Below are positions 23,961-35,300 of a stretch of 64,000 nucleotides of DNA, piece by piece. This DNA comes from Siphonodentalium dalli (lineage: Eukaryota; Mollusca; Scaphopoda; Gadilida; Siphonodentaliidae). The position numbers and the translations under genes were made by a program. The stretch spans positions 35,345,797 to 35,409,796 of the forward strand of contig CP136061.1 in NCBI GenBank assembly GCA_032622095.1, given 5' to 3'. The notes under the pieces were generated by a model that made no database searches, was not told the origin of the DNA, and worked only from the letters and a program-made list of their open reading frames with translations. Each line of letters starts with the position of its first letter. Position 1 is the stretch's first letter.

Positions 23961-24509
23961 ACCAATATGGACAGACAGAAGTAATTTCTATAGTCTCCTG
24001 AAAATAAATTCTTGGGGGGATATTCCGGAACTGTCAAATACATAAAAAATGTCCAGTAGGTTGTTCATCTCTCATCCTCTTCTTGCATGGGACACAGATT
24101 TAAGGTTGGTCATATCTCCTTTAAATTTCAATAACAGTGAGACTAGTAAAACATTGATTGTTCTGAAAGATTAAACTCGTTGAGTGTTTATTTAACATTA
24201 AATTTTCATTTTCCGTGTCTAGTATCTTCAACAAAAACTGGAAAAACAACAAGTGTACTTGGTAACATTTCCCTGAAAAGTTCCAAATGTCCAGATATCT
24301 AAGCAACTGTAAACAGGTTATTTATAATATACAAGCCTCAGATATCAGGCAGCATCTGTAAATTGATTAGTAGGTACTACAAGCTATAACAGCTTAAAAG
24401 ATCTGGGAACCTCAATTTGTTTGGAGGAATTCAGTAAATGATTACTCCATGTATTTTGTACCATGCGTCTATTGAATGAAGTTATTCACGTATGTTAATC
24501 ATTTGTCCA

Positions 24510-24762
24510 CAAGCCTTGAAATAGTGTGTCTGTCATTTGCAGAATGAGGTCCCCAGAAGATGAATTTAGTGATGCTACCACAAACAGGAACTTGGAAACT
24601 TCAATCTGATGCTAGGTCTCCCATAACAGTTGAGGCCTAAACAGAATGAGGTCCCCAGAGGGTGCATTTGGTGATGCTAGCCTGCCATGCGTGGTAGCAT
24701 CAATAAATTCACCCTCTGGGGACCTCATTCTGCAAAAGTCAGACACACTATATGAAGACTTG
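24510..24762. mobile_element. Family F hAT MITE with 8-bp TSD (one mismatch)
   Basis: It starts CAAGCCTTGAAATAGTGTGT and ends ACACACTATATGAAGACTTG. Flanks are TTTGTCCA at 24502-24509 and TTTGTTCA at 24763-24770, an 8-bp duplication with one change. Confidence 0.85.
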
Positions 24763-24863
24763 TTTGTTCAATAAATAATCCTAAAAATTCTCAGGAATAC
24801 AATAGCCATTTGCTTCAAGCAAGTTCCATTATTTCATAAAATGATTTGAGGTCCCCTGATCCT

Positions 24864-25155
24864 TAACCCTGGTGCAGCATTAAAGATCCTGTGCCAGTGC
24901 ATTCTATTACCGTCCCCCATAGGGAGCCTTGCATATATAAGACAATACACTGGCTTACAAGGTCAACATAAATATTGTTAGGGCAATATATGCTCTTATA
25001 TATGCGACTCTCACATTGGAAGACTCAAATTCAGAAGAGAATTTATATGCGAACACAATTATTGTTAGGTCAATAGACTTGAATATATAAGAGAATGCAT
25101 TCGCACAGGGTTTTCGAAACATTTCAGGAAGCTCCAGTCATGGAAGTGTTAAAGA
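24864..25155. mobile_element. Family E MITE
   Basis: It runs from TTAACCCTGGTGCAGCATTA to TTTCAGGAAGCTCCAGTCAT with damaged palindromes between. Confidence 0.65.
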
Positions 25156-25578
25156 TGGTCTATCTCTTCCCAGCAAATTTTATATAGATTCCAAGGTATA
25201 TACTAATAGATATGAATCGAGGACAACTGTCTGTAAAAGCTCCTATCAATTAATATCAATTTCATTTTAAATTGTTTATGACATTCGTGGGACAATTTTA
25301 TGGGCTGTATTTAGAACCGAAATCTGCACGATAACATTTGGAGCATACCAAGAGACAGCACTCTATCTTATAAGCAACCTCAATCAAGAATAATTGCAGA
25401 TGAGAGATATACTGCACATTATGATCAAAATAAACCACTTTTTATGCCTTTACAAATACACCCCATCTTCAGTTTTATCTGTATTTTATTCATAAAATAG
25501 CTATTTGTAATCTTAAAATCGGGATTTATAAAACTAATGTTGTTGTTGTAATTGTGGCCCAGAAGAGATAGACCATCT

Positions 25579-25841
25579 TTAACCCTTCCTGGACTGGAGC
25601 TTCCTGAAATTTTGCGAAAAACCCTGTGCCAATGAATTATCCTATATATGTGAGTCTCCCATAGGGAGCCTCGCATCTGTAGGAAAATGCATTGGCTTAA
25701 CAATATTTATCTTGACATTGTAAGCCAGTGCATTCTCTTATATATGTGAAGCCCCCTATGGGAGACTTGCATATATAAGAGAATGCATTGGAACAGGATC
25801 TTTAATGATGCACCAGTGCAGCTCCCATCATGATAGGGTTA
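25579..25841. mobile_element. Family E TTAA MITE, nearly complete
   Basis: It runs from TTAACCCTTCCTGGACTGGA to CATCATGATAGGGTTA. It has two ~62-bp palindromes separated by GCTTAACAATATTTATCTTG. It ends about 100 bp downstream, in transcript direction, of the 25939-26123 exon. Confidence 0.8.
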
Positions 25842-25938
25842 TATTTGTTAGGAATAGGCTCACTACTTTAAAAATGCTCCCATGATCAAAGGGTTAAAGA
25901 TTGTGGCAACCAACATTAAAATGTAACATTGAACTAAC

Positions 25939-26123
25939 CTCGGGGATCTGGGTGTCGGCTCTGCTGACTCCTGGGTAAGAAACACTGACGGTGGTTTACT
26001 CTTTGGTGGCTTCATCATCTCTTCAAAGTCCTGATCAAACTCGTTGTCAGAAGCATTGTCATCATCTTCTGGTTCCATCTGTAACTTATCAGTAATCTTG
26101 GTTGTAGGTACTGTGTCATGCTT
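25939..26123 (-). CDS. 185-nt acidic/proline exon
   Basis: The acceptor is TTTATTCACAG and the donor CCCCGAG/GTTAGT. It enters in phase 0 and leaves two bases that join the next exon to make Arg. It begins KHDTVPTTKITDKLQMEPED, continues with an acidic DNEFDQDFEEMMK segment and ends ESAEPTPRSPR. No folded domain is recognisable. Confidence 0.8.
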
Positions 26124-26187
26124 CTGTGAATAAACAGGAAAATGATGCGCTATAGTTGGTATTATTACACACCTATACATGCATTGA

Positions 26188-26606
26188 AATGTGTCTAAAA
26201 TTTGCTAAATGAGGACCCCAGAACGGTGAATTTAGTGACAATCCCGCATGGTGGGCTAGCATCACCAAATTCACCCTCTGGGAACCTCATGCTCAGGCCT
26301 CAACTATTATGGGAGAACTAGGATAAGATTGAAGTTCCCCAGTTGAAGTTGGTGATGTTCACCCATTAGTCACCTTGATTATGCATTTTATCTTCTGCAA
26401 ATTAGGGGATATAGAAACTGAACAGCAGGGAAAAAGTAACTAAAACCAATGTTAATTTCAGACTATAGATACTTCCCAGAAGATAAGGCTTAAGCAGAAT
26501 TAGGTCCACAGAGGGTGATTTTTGTGATGCTAGCGCACTGCGTGGGGTAGCATTCCTAAATTCACCCTCTGGGACCTCGTTCTGCAAATGGCAGACACAT
26601 AATTTC
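26188..26606. mobile_element. Family F hAT MITE, long diverged form
   Basis: The left side has TGAAATGTGTCTAAAATTTG and the right GCAAATGGCAGACACATAAT. Two GAGG(T/A)CCCC hairpins. It begins only ~65 bp upstream of the 25939-26123 exon acceptor. Confidence 0.65.
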
Positions 26607-27054
26607 TAGCTTACACCTATTTTACACACACCGGTGGCAGCATGCACATTTTCACAGCCCTTAACTCCGCACAATGTTGGAACTATTTTTGTTGACATTC
26701 TCGAACACGAAGTGGTCGATTTAAACTGTAATAGACCTGCGAATGTCAAAATGACTGACAGCACAGATATGGACAAGTCTATGATGCATTAAATACCTTG
26801 CAAATCATAATTATATCATCTTCCGTTTATATCCAAATAGACTGCTTTCAACTATAAATTTTGGGCTCAGCAACGGATTGATTATGGACTATTTTGTCAC
26901 ATATCTATCATATTAATTAATTTTAATGGTAGAAGTGTGTAAGAAACAGAATAATCAATTGGTTTCAATTATAACGTGACATAATTCACTTGGACAGACG
27001 GACCTATTGGTAAACCAATCCCAACTCCCTTTGAGAATTACATCATGTAATCAT

Positions 27055-27460
27055 AACAATAATAATAATAATAAAACGCTAGATACCCGCACTTGTTACC
27101 CGCAATTTTGGGAATGCATAAACCACCATCACCACGTTGACTACCCGCATTTAAAATGATCCACACCACACAGGCTAAACACCAATACGAACCCCTTACC
27201 CGCATTTGTTACCCGCATTTCCGAGCATCCTTTTCACAACCCCTTGACCCTTCTACACTGACCAATCAAATTGGAGACTCATAACAAACAGTATATAAGG
27301 CGAGCAAAATCCACAAAAAATCACACGCCAAACTCGGTCCTGATGAAGTTAAACATTAACGAAAGCGCGAGACCTATACTGCAGGTTATCTGAGTGTTGA
27401 AGGTCTTCTCTGGAGTTTTTTCTCGATTTTTTTGCCTACATCATGTAATCATCGAAACCT
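27055..27460. mobile_element. Possible Penelope-like or other retroelement end with ribozyme-like core
   Basis: After an (AAT)n run there is a non-AT-rich block with four ACCCGCA(C/T)TTG-like motifs, a TATATAAGG at about 27293, then CTGATGA (27340-27346), a possible 5-bp stem GTTAA/TTAAC and GAAA (27361). The end is a TTTTTTCTCGATTTTTTT run. The order resembles retroelement ends that carry hammerhead motifs. There is an extra A before the stem and I could not place stem III. Confidence 0.3.
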
Positions 27461-27737
27461 ATTGATTTTGAAGAAAAGCAGCATCTTTTTGTGTCGACTT
27501 CTGGTTAAAATCATGCCTAAACTAGGGATAGTTGATCAGGATGAACTACTCAAAACAGGAACATTCAAGAATGTTTAGTTTTTAGTTGCCACTTTCAAGA
27601 ATTAAACTATTGCGATTAAATTTTTGTTATACATGTGAAATTTCTCAAAACATAAACTGACATCCTTAGTAGGGGCCTATACAAGTGGTTTAGCGGTGTT
27701 GGAATTTGATTATGAAGTGTATATGGTCCTTGTATTA

Positions 27738-27899
27738 TTAACCCTTTCAGTGCCAAGTCCGATATTTGTATCAACCCATATTTCCTTGATCATTTTTCAA
27801 ATTTATTGATTATAATAATGTGATACATTGATGGAAAGAGCTAATGATCAAGGAAATATGGGTTGATACAATAATCGGACTTGGCACTGAAAGGGTTAA
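27738..27899. mobile_element. Family B TTAA MITE, short (162 bp)
   Basis: The ends are TTAACCCTTTCAGTGCCAAG and CTTGGCACTGAAAGGGTTAA. It is internally deleted relative to the 10148 copy, keeping one GATACATTGATGGAAAGAGC arm. Confidence 0.85.
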
Positions 27900-28019
27900 C
27901 AAAAGGATTATCTGTATTTATTAACCAGTTATGATAAGAATTTTGAACAGTTGTCATCCATTTGCAGAGTTTACCAGCAGTCCTTAATTACGCCTAGGGT
28001 ATGGTCATATTGTATTTAC

Positions 28020-28097
28020 CTCAAATTTTTCTGAGATCATTTTGCCGATATCTAGTTTATTGATTTTGACTTCCTTCAATCCAGCCTTCTGTTGTTC
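28020..28097 (-). CDS. 78-nt lysine-rich exon
   Basis: The acceptor is GTTTATTTACACAG and the donor TTTGAG/GTAAAT. It has 26 codons, phase 0-0. It begins EQQKAGLKEVKINKLDIGKM and is predicted helical. The 41-bp minisatellite starts about 310 bp upstream of it, in transcript direction. Confidence 0.75.
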
Positions 28098-28408
28098 CTG
28101 TGTAAATAAACAAATAAATATCAAGTTCTCAGTTAAATGACCATCTCATTTTCAAGATCCACATTATGCAACTCATGTCTCATGAAATTAAACTATTGAT
28201 ATAATTCACTGACAGAAGATAAGGCAATACAGGAAAATTCCCCATCTAATTCAGTTCTTATCCTCGTAATTTATATTTCTCATAATAAGTGAGGAAAGAC
28301 TATATGATACTCTGACATAGGCTAATGACAGGCAGAGCACACTGCTATAAAGGCAGTTAGAGAAACAGTCAGAAAGTTGAAATAAAAAATAAGCAAGAAA
28401 GTATCATG

Positions 28409-30017
28409 TCCTTCTGTTTATTGAGTATCACATGTATTAAAGCCCCACATCCTTCTGTTTATTGAGTAATGCGTTTATTAAAGCCCCACATCCTTATGTT
28501 TATTGAGTAACGCGTTTATTAAAGCCCCACATCCTTATGTTTATTGAGTATCGTGTTTATTAAAGCCCCACATCCTTATGTTTATTGAGTATCGTGTTTA
28601 TTAAAGCCCCACATCCTTATGTTTATTGAGTATCGTGTTTATTAAAGCCCCACATCCTTATGTTTATTGAGTATCGTGTTTATTAAAGCCCCACATCCTT
28701 ATGTTTATTGAGTATCGTGTTTATTAAAGCCCCACATCCTTATGTTTATTGAGTATCGTGTTTATTAAAGCCCCACATCCTTATGTTTATTGAGTATCGT
28801 GTTTATTAAAGCCCCACATCCTTCCGTTTATTGAGTATCGCATTTATTAAAGCCCCACATCCTTATGTTTATTGAGTATCGTGTTTATTAAAGCCCCACA
28901 TCCTTATGTTTATTGAGTATCGTGTTTATTAAAGCCCCACATCCTTATGTTTATTGAGTAACGCGTTTATTAAAGCCCCACATCCTTCCGTTTATTGAGT
29001 ATCGCATTTATTAAAGCCCCACATCCTTATGTTTATTGAGTAACGCGTTTATTAAAGCCCCACATCCTTATGTTTATTGAGTATCGTGTTTATTAAAGTC
29101 CCACATCCTTATGTTTATTGAGTATCGTGTTTATTAAAGCCCCACATCCTTATGTTTATTGAGTATCGTGTTTATTAAAGTCCCACATCCTTATGTTTAT
29201 TGAGTATCGTGTTTATTAAAGTCCCACATCCTTATGTTTATTGAGTATCGTGTTTATTAAAGCCCCACATCCTTATGTTTATTGAGTATCGTGTTTATTA
29301 AAGCCCCACATCCTTATGTTTATTGAGTATCGTGTTTATTAAAGCCCCACATCCTTATGTTTATTGAGTATCGTGTTTATTAAAGCCCCACATCCTTATG
29401 TTTATTGAGTAACGCGTTTATTAAAGCCCCATGTTCTTCCGTTTATTGAGTATCGTGTTTATTAAAGCCCCACGTCCTTATGTTTATTGAGTATCGTGTT
29501 TATTAAAGCCCCACATCCTTATGTTTATTGAGTATCGTGTTTATTAAAGCCCCACATCCTTATGTTTATTGAGTATCGTGTTTATTAAAGCCCCACATCC
29601 TTATGTTTATTGAGTATCATGTTTATTAAAGCCCCACATCCTTATGTTTATTGAGTATCGTGTTTATTAAAGCCCCACATCCTTATGTTTATTGAGTATC
29701 GTGTTTATTAAAGCCCCACGTCCTTATGTTTATTGAGTATCGTGTTTATTAAAGCCCCACATCCTTATGTTTATTGAGTATCGCGTTTATTAAAGCCCCA
29801 CATCCTTATGTTTATTGAGTATCGTGTTTATTAAAGCCCCACATCCTTATGTTTATTGAGTATCGTGTTTATTAAAGCCCCACATCCTTATGTTTATTGA
29901 GTATCGCGTTTATTAAAGCCCCACATCCTTATGTTTATTGAGTATCGTGTTTATTAAAGCCCCACGTCCTTCTGTTTATTGAGTATCGCGTTTAATCAAG
30001 CCCCACGTCCTGCCGTT
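28409..30017. repeat. 41-bp minisatellite, ~39 copies
   Basis: The unit contains CCTTATGTTTATTGAGTATC, GTGTTTATTAAAGCCCCACA and is 41 bp by successive spacing (28520, 28561, 28602). Copies are very similar; variants are GTAACGCG, GTATCGCA and CTTCCG/CTTCTG. First and last units are the most diverged. It lies in the intron just upstream of the 28020-28097 exon. 41 is not a multiple of three and no frame is kept. Confidence 0.95.
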
Positions 30018-30019
30018 TT

Positions 30020-30930
30020 ATTTCCACCTTAATTGAAGGTTCATATCATTTACATAATTGATAATTATTTCAAATTGTATTGGTCGGACCACCAGAGAGT
30101 TAGGATCGCCACCTCTCAGGATGACTACGCCACCAATAATCCCGAATGCTATTACAACAATGTTGGATTCCATGCATGTTGCGCTTTGTGTGAGGTGGTC
30201 ACTCCATGCACACCAAGGCAGATACCAGTTGATTTCAGACTTCCAGTCCGGCCCGGCACAGCCCTTATCATGGCTCCCTACCGGGAGAGGACTGGAGACA
30301 ACCAAATCAGCCAGGAAGAAGCGTCGAAAGAAATAGACTCATCCAGAAAAAGAGAGACACAGAGAGATTGGCTGCGTGAAAAAAGAGGAAGTCGACTGAT
30401 GTTACACCAGGTGAAACCTCCCGCGTAGCGGAGATCGATGCACCACTCGACGTGGTATTGGACTCTCCATCGCCACGGATAGATGCGGACACCTCCCACT
30501 TCACCCTGAAGACGCCGGAGTACATCGAATCAGAGTCTTCACCTGCCTCTCCTACAGCAACCAAAGCACCAATATCCGTCTCCGAAGACACATCTGACTC
30601 CGATTCCGACAACACATCCAATTCCGAAAAAGAAGAAGAGAAACTAGCGCAAAGGATGGAACTAATAGCAAAATTACAAGAAACATTAAGACAATCCGAA
30701 TTACAACAAGCCGAAATCAACAAAGAGAAAAAATGTCAAAACTCATTGATCGTCCGATTCCAAATTTGCCGAAATCACCATCCGAATCACCGCCAAAAAA
30801 GATAATATATAGAAAGAAACAAAACAACAGCCGCTAACAACCCACATCGCCTTGCCTCCAGTCAGCACCGACAACATAATCGATCATCATCAAAAATGCA
30901 AAGAAAGGGTGAGGGGACTTGCACAATGCA
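30020..30930 (+). pseudogene. Coding-like block, unrecognised; probably a decayed mobile-element gene
   Basis: GC content and codon-like composition rise abruptly after the minisatellite. Frames at about 30033-30428 (Cys-containing; FHACCALCEVVTPC, then a basic KRETQRDWLREKRG) and 30452-30805 (acidic Ser/Asp/Glu-rich, then helical EKLAQRMELIAKLQETLRQS) look like one protein broken by frameshifts, and coding-like sequence continues to about 30930. I recognise no domain. It may be a gag-like or other transposon protein. It is not on the host gene's strand and shows no splice sites. Confidence 0.35.
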
Positions 30931-31004
30931 GTCCGAGCATCCTACACAGCTCTTTGGCCGGAAACGACTTAGCAACAATTGTATTGGTGTTGTACCATTC
31001 ATAG

Positions 31005-31100
31005 ACATGATGGGAGCTGCACTGGTGCAGCATTAAAGAACTTATGCCAGTGGATTCTCTTATATATGTGAATCTCCCATAGGGAGTCATGAGAGGGTTG
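31005..31100. mobile_element. Family E MITE fragment
   Basis: ATGATGGGAGCTGCACTGGT, GCAGCATTAAAGAAC and one broken palindrome to GGGAGTCATGAGAGGGTTGA. Confidence 0.6.
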
Positions 31101-31346
31101 AAATAAAAAAATAAATAATAAATGCTCTTTATATAAAAAGAGTTATGGGTCCATTTGTGTTATTCTAATGGGAGTTTTTTTTATAAAATATAGGCACTAT
31201 CGCAGAAAGGTTTTGTTGTTATTGTCATGATGGGGAATACATGGTTTCAAGTTGATGAGTACCACGTATTCAAAATGGCCGAGGCAATCTTAAACACAAC
31301 CAGAAATGAGGAAAAGGGTACTAAACTAAGATAATGATATATGACA

Positions 31347-31900
31347 TACCTTACTCGTATTTAAATTCGCGCAGTACTATTTTTCACGCACCCATCGGTG
31401 AGCGAATTTAAAACTGAGCGAAAAATAATACGACTCCCAAGTTTAATGTACACCACAGTCCATAGGAAATACAAGAGGGCTATGTTGCTGAGTTTACATA
31501 TATTATGAACTGTTAAATAGACAATTACGCCAATACATGTATGCATATATATACATTCGACCAACCGCTATCAAGACCATTGCTCACAATGCCAAGCGAC
31601 AAATCATGGCAACATAGACATTGTTGAAATGCTTGTATAGGAATTACTAATATTCCAGGTCGCCACAAAATTATGATGTATGTAGTTATGTACTAGTTTA
31701 TATATACATATACTATATCCAGCAATGACTAAGAACCGAAACTGTTTTCAGCTCCCAAGATATACGAAAATATCACAGACATATTACGAAAATATTTATG
31801 TCAGTTTTGAATTCGCGCAGCTAGGTGCGCGAATTTAAAGTGCGCAAATTGAAAACTGAGCGAATAATAGTACTGCGCGAATTTAAATACGAGTAAGGTA
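31347..31900. mobile_element. MITE with 35-bp perfect TIRs and TA edges
   Basis: The left end TACCTTACTCGTATTTAAAT continues through TCGCGCAGTACTATT. The right end is its exact complement, ending at GAGTAAGGTA. TA at both edges fits a Tc1/mariner-like target. A GAGCGAATTTAAAACTGAGC block is also repeated inside each end. No transposase frame in 554 bp. Confidence 0.78.
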
Positions 31901-32349
31901 GTATTTTGGCAGATACGAGCATATGCTATAATATTTTTCAAACAAGCTGATACCTCATTTGTGTCCAAACTCAGTTGTTTGTTCTAACATTCTGACAAAA
32001 GTTGTCAGTCGAAGGATTCTCCTAGATGTATGGACTTGTGTATTCCATGAACCTCCGACTGGCAACTGGTCAGAATGTTATAGAAAACCACTGAGTATTT
32101 CCGAACAAATAAGGCATAAACTTGTTTTAAAAATAAACAAGCATATGCTCATAACAGTCAAACTGCTATGTTTTGTCAGTTCCTCTTATATTATGTTTTT
32201 GTACATTTTGAATGCGTGGTACTCACCAACCTCGACATCGCGTGATTCCACACAGTGATTGTGGATAACATAAAACCTAAATCTAAAATGGTAATCTATG
32301 TTTGTTCGCTTACTACAGTTACAACACGGAGGAATTAATTCAAACTCAC

Positions 32350-32541
32350 TTTGATTTGCTGCCTCTCAATCTCCCACTCACTCACTGATTCTTCAGTGAA
32401 GGATTCTGAATGAGCGGACCTCGGAGATGCATCAACGTTTTTTAACCTTGGTGATAGCTTGCCATCTTTTTGAAACCTTGGTGATAGCTTTCCATCTTCA
32501 TTCTTTTTCTCTATAGCAAGCTTCTGTGATATGATGTCTGA
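32350..32541 (-). CDS. 192-nt exon with internal DGKLSPR duplication
   Basis: The acceptor is CTTTCTAACAG and the donor ATCAAA/GTGAGT. It has 64 codons, phase 0-0. It contains DGKLSPRFQK followed directly by DGKLSPRLKN, a recent 30-bp in-frame duplication visible in the DNA. It ends ESVSEWEIERQQIK, with a Trp in a related acidic context. SPR sites suggest phosphorylation by proline-directed kinases (inference). Confidence 0.82.
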
Positions 32542-33599
32542 CTGTTAGAAAGTTTAAAAAAAGAATAAATGCTAAAATCACACTTCACCAAATCACCAAG
32601 TTGAATGTACGCCATACCTCTTTTTTTCAAATACCTAAATTTCAACAACAAAATATTTCTACACTATGTCCCCCTATTGAATGTACACCCTGTGACATCA
32701 GCAAAAAGAAATATTTTCTATGTAAAAAATTAAATTTCTACATTATATACCCACTTACAACACTCACCATTTATAATGCTAAAAGAAGGGTACCATTCAC
32801 AATGTTGTAAGATAAAAACAAATGTTAGTGAAACAGAATTTAACTAAAGGTGGGACTGTTCCAACATGATTTAATTGTGGCATTGAGTTAAATAAACAAT
32901 CAATCAATCAAGTAAAAATTCTCTCGCAGCGCAACTGGGCTACATTAAACATTATATTTGTTTCTCGAAAAAAATAATCATAAGTATTACAAGCTTGGAC
33001 AAAATTATGCATGCTGAGAACAAATTTCTTAGTCGAAAAGCAGGATAAATCCACTAAAAAAGTCAGATCGAACACATAATTGCAGGTGCACTGAAAAACG
33101 TAGGTATACAAGCTTGGACAATGTTGTATCCACGGACGGACTGAAGGTCAGACAGACGGACGGACAAGCAGATTCCTATATACCCACCAACATAGCTTTG
33201 TTAGCTTAATACTACATAATACTACAAGAATGAATCTATTTCAATTTGAAAAATAATAAAAGTTTGCCTCTCATGGTTAAGGGCACGAGAGGTAGCAGGT
33301 TAAGGGCATGAGAGGTAGCTGCCATTTGCTTCGACATTCCTGCAATAGTCACACTAACCTAACATCCACAATAAAGTTAAGCCTCCCCAACCTCTCGATA
33401 ACATTACAAAGAGAGATTGTCTTTAAATCTCTTTATAAATGTGATACTTGTCCTAATACATAGCATAGTTTTTGGAACATGAGAGGAATTTTGGCAAACC
33501 GAATAAGCAACAGATAAATTTTGGCAGTCAAAATTTTTAACTTTTTTAAATTTATAAAGAAACGTTTTCATGATTCAAAAACACTTCAAATTACAAATG

Positions 33600-33870
33600 T
33601 GAGGCATTATGTCACCTCGTGAGTACTTGTCAGGCATTATGTCACCTCGTGAGTACTTGTCGGGCATTATGTCACCTCGTGAGTACTTGTCAGACATTAT
33701 GTCACCTCGTGAGTACTTGTCGGGCATTATGTCACCTCATGAGTACTTGTCAGGCATTATGTCACCTCATGAGTACTTGTCAGGCATTGTCACCTCGTGA
33801 GTACTTGTCAGGCATTATGTCACCTCGTGAGTACTTGTCAGGCATTATGTCACCTCGTGAGTACTTGCGC
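33600..33870 (+). repeat. 30-bp tandem repeat, nine copies
   Basis: The unit is ATGTCACCTCGTGAGTACTT plus GTC(A/G)GGCATT. One copy lacks AT. Because 30 is divisible by three, the frame stays open and yields a repeated MSPREYLSGI; this is a by-product, not a gene. Confidence 0.93.
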
Positions 33871-34371
33871 TGAAAATTATTGGACAATTTAGAAAAGAGA
33901 TTTGGACTTATTAACATTTTATACTTTAGGAAACTTTTTTATGCATCAAGCTACAGCTATCCTTAAGTAATAACCACCTATAACACGGTGTCACCCCGAT
34001 AATAACACGGTCACATACCACAATAACCACCAACACCGCGTTAAGGTTACCACTTCAAAACTGTGATGCATCCAGGATATAAAGCAATTAAAGCCAAATT
34101 TCAAACAAAAATTACAACATTAAACATGTTACTAAATAATCGCGTGCATTTTTTTTTAATGCGACATGATTGGTCTTCATTGTAATCTTCCAGCTGAGTG
34201 CCCCACAATGCATCATGCTGTGAACTTTACACGACTTTATAGTTGCCGACATTGTTTCAGTTGTCAAATTATAAACCCCCCCCCTATCACCTGGTGTTAG
34301 GCCGCATTTATTGGCATTACACATGCCGCCATGAACATCAAGTTCAGTGGTTCTCTTAACATCTGTGTAAC

Positions 34372-34719
34372 TTAACCCTTTACCCAACAAACCGGCCAAA
34401 ACCGGCCAAATAAAGCTGCAACAGCCTAAATTATCTTGGGTCTGTCTCAATAAAACCATACAAATATGGATACATTGGAACCGGCTCCTTGACCACATTG
34501 TGATAGTCACAGTTATGCCATGTGCCAATGCATTCTCTTATATATGCGAGTCGACCATAGGTCTCCTCGCATATATAAGAGAATGCATTGGCCTAAATTT
34601 TATAATTTTTAATGTGTTAAGCCAATGCATTCTCTTATATATGCGAGGCGACCTATGGTCGACTCGCATATATAAGAGAATGCATTGGCACAGGGCCGTT
34701 CTGTTGTGTAAAGGGTTAA
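34372..34719. mobile_element. Family C TTAA MITE
   Basis: It runs from TTAACCCTTTACCCAACAAA to TTGTGTAAAGGGTTAA with two opposed palindromes; the AT-rich spacer is shortened. Confidence 0.85.
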
Positions 34720-34752
34720 CGAGATCCTGATGGATGTATTCTTTTTTTCAAC

Positions 34753-35300
34753 TTAACCCTTTCAGTGCCAAGTCCGATTTTTGTATCAACCCATATTTCC
34801 TTGATCATTTTTCAAATTTATTGATTATAATAATGTGATACATTGATGGAAAGAGCTCTAAGAATGTTTGCTACTACCAACAAGATCTGCACCCAAGAGC
34901 TCTAAGAGTACCACCGCCAAGATCTGCACCCAAGAGCTCTAAGAGCTACTACCACCAAGATCTGCACCCAAGAGCTCTAAGAGTACTACCACCAAGATCT
35001 GCACCCAACAGCTCTAAGAGTACTACCACCAAGATCTGCACCCAAGAGCTCTAAGAGCTACTACCACCAAGATCTGCACCCAAGAGCTCTAAGAGTACTA
35101 CCACCAAGATCTGCACCCAAGAGCTCTAAGAGCTACTACCACCAAGATCTGCACCCAAGAGCTCTAAGAGTACTACCAACAAGATCTGCACCCAACAGCT
35201 CTAAGAGCTCTTTCCATCAATGTATCACATTATTATAATCAATAAATTTGAAAAATGATCAAGGAAATATGGATTGATACAAAAATCGGACTTGGCACTG
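34753..35300. mobile_element. Family B TTAA MITE expanded by an internal minisatellite
   Basis: It runs from TTAACCCTTTCAGTGCCAAG to CTTGGCACTGAAAGGGTTAA. The centre, at AAGAGCTCTAAGAG, is occupied by nine ~36-bp units (AGATCTGCACCCAAGAGCTC, TAAGAGTACTACCACCA) at about 34870-35200, absent from the B copies at 10148 and 27738. Confidence 0.9.

Noticed and set aside
28409-30017. CRISPR-like array
   Set aside because: Units are head-to-tail without unique spacers, and the sequence is eukaryotic; it is a minisatellite.
33609-33873. Repeated MSPREYLSGI protein
   Set aside because: A by-product of a 30-bp tandem repeat whose period is divisible by three; one copy is frameshifted and there is no flanking coding context.
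34112-34528. 138-residue minus-strand frame
   Set aside because: Half of it is read through a family C element; the rest shows no family resemblance.
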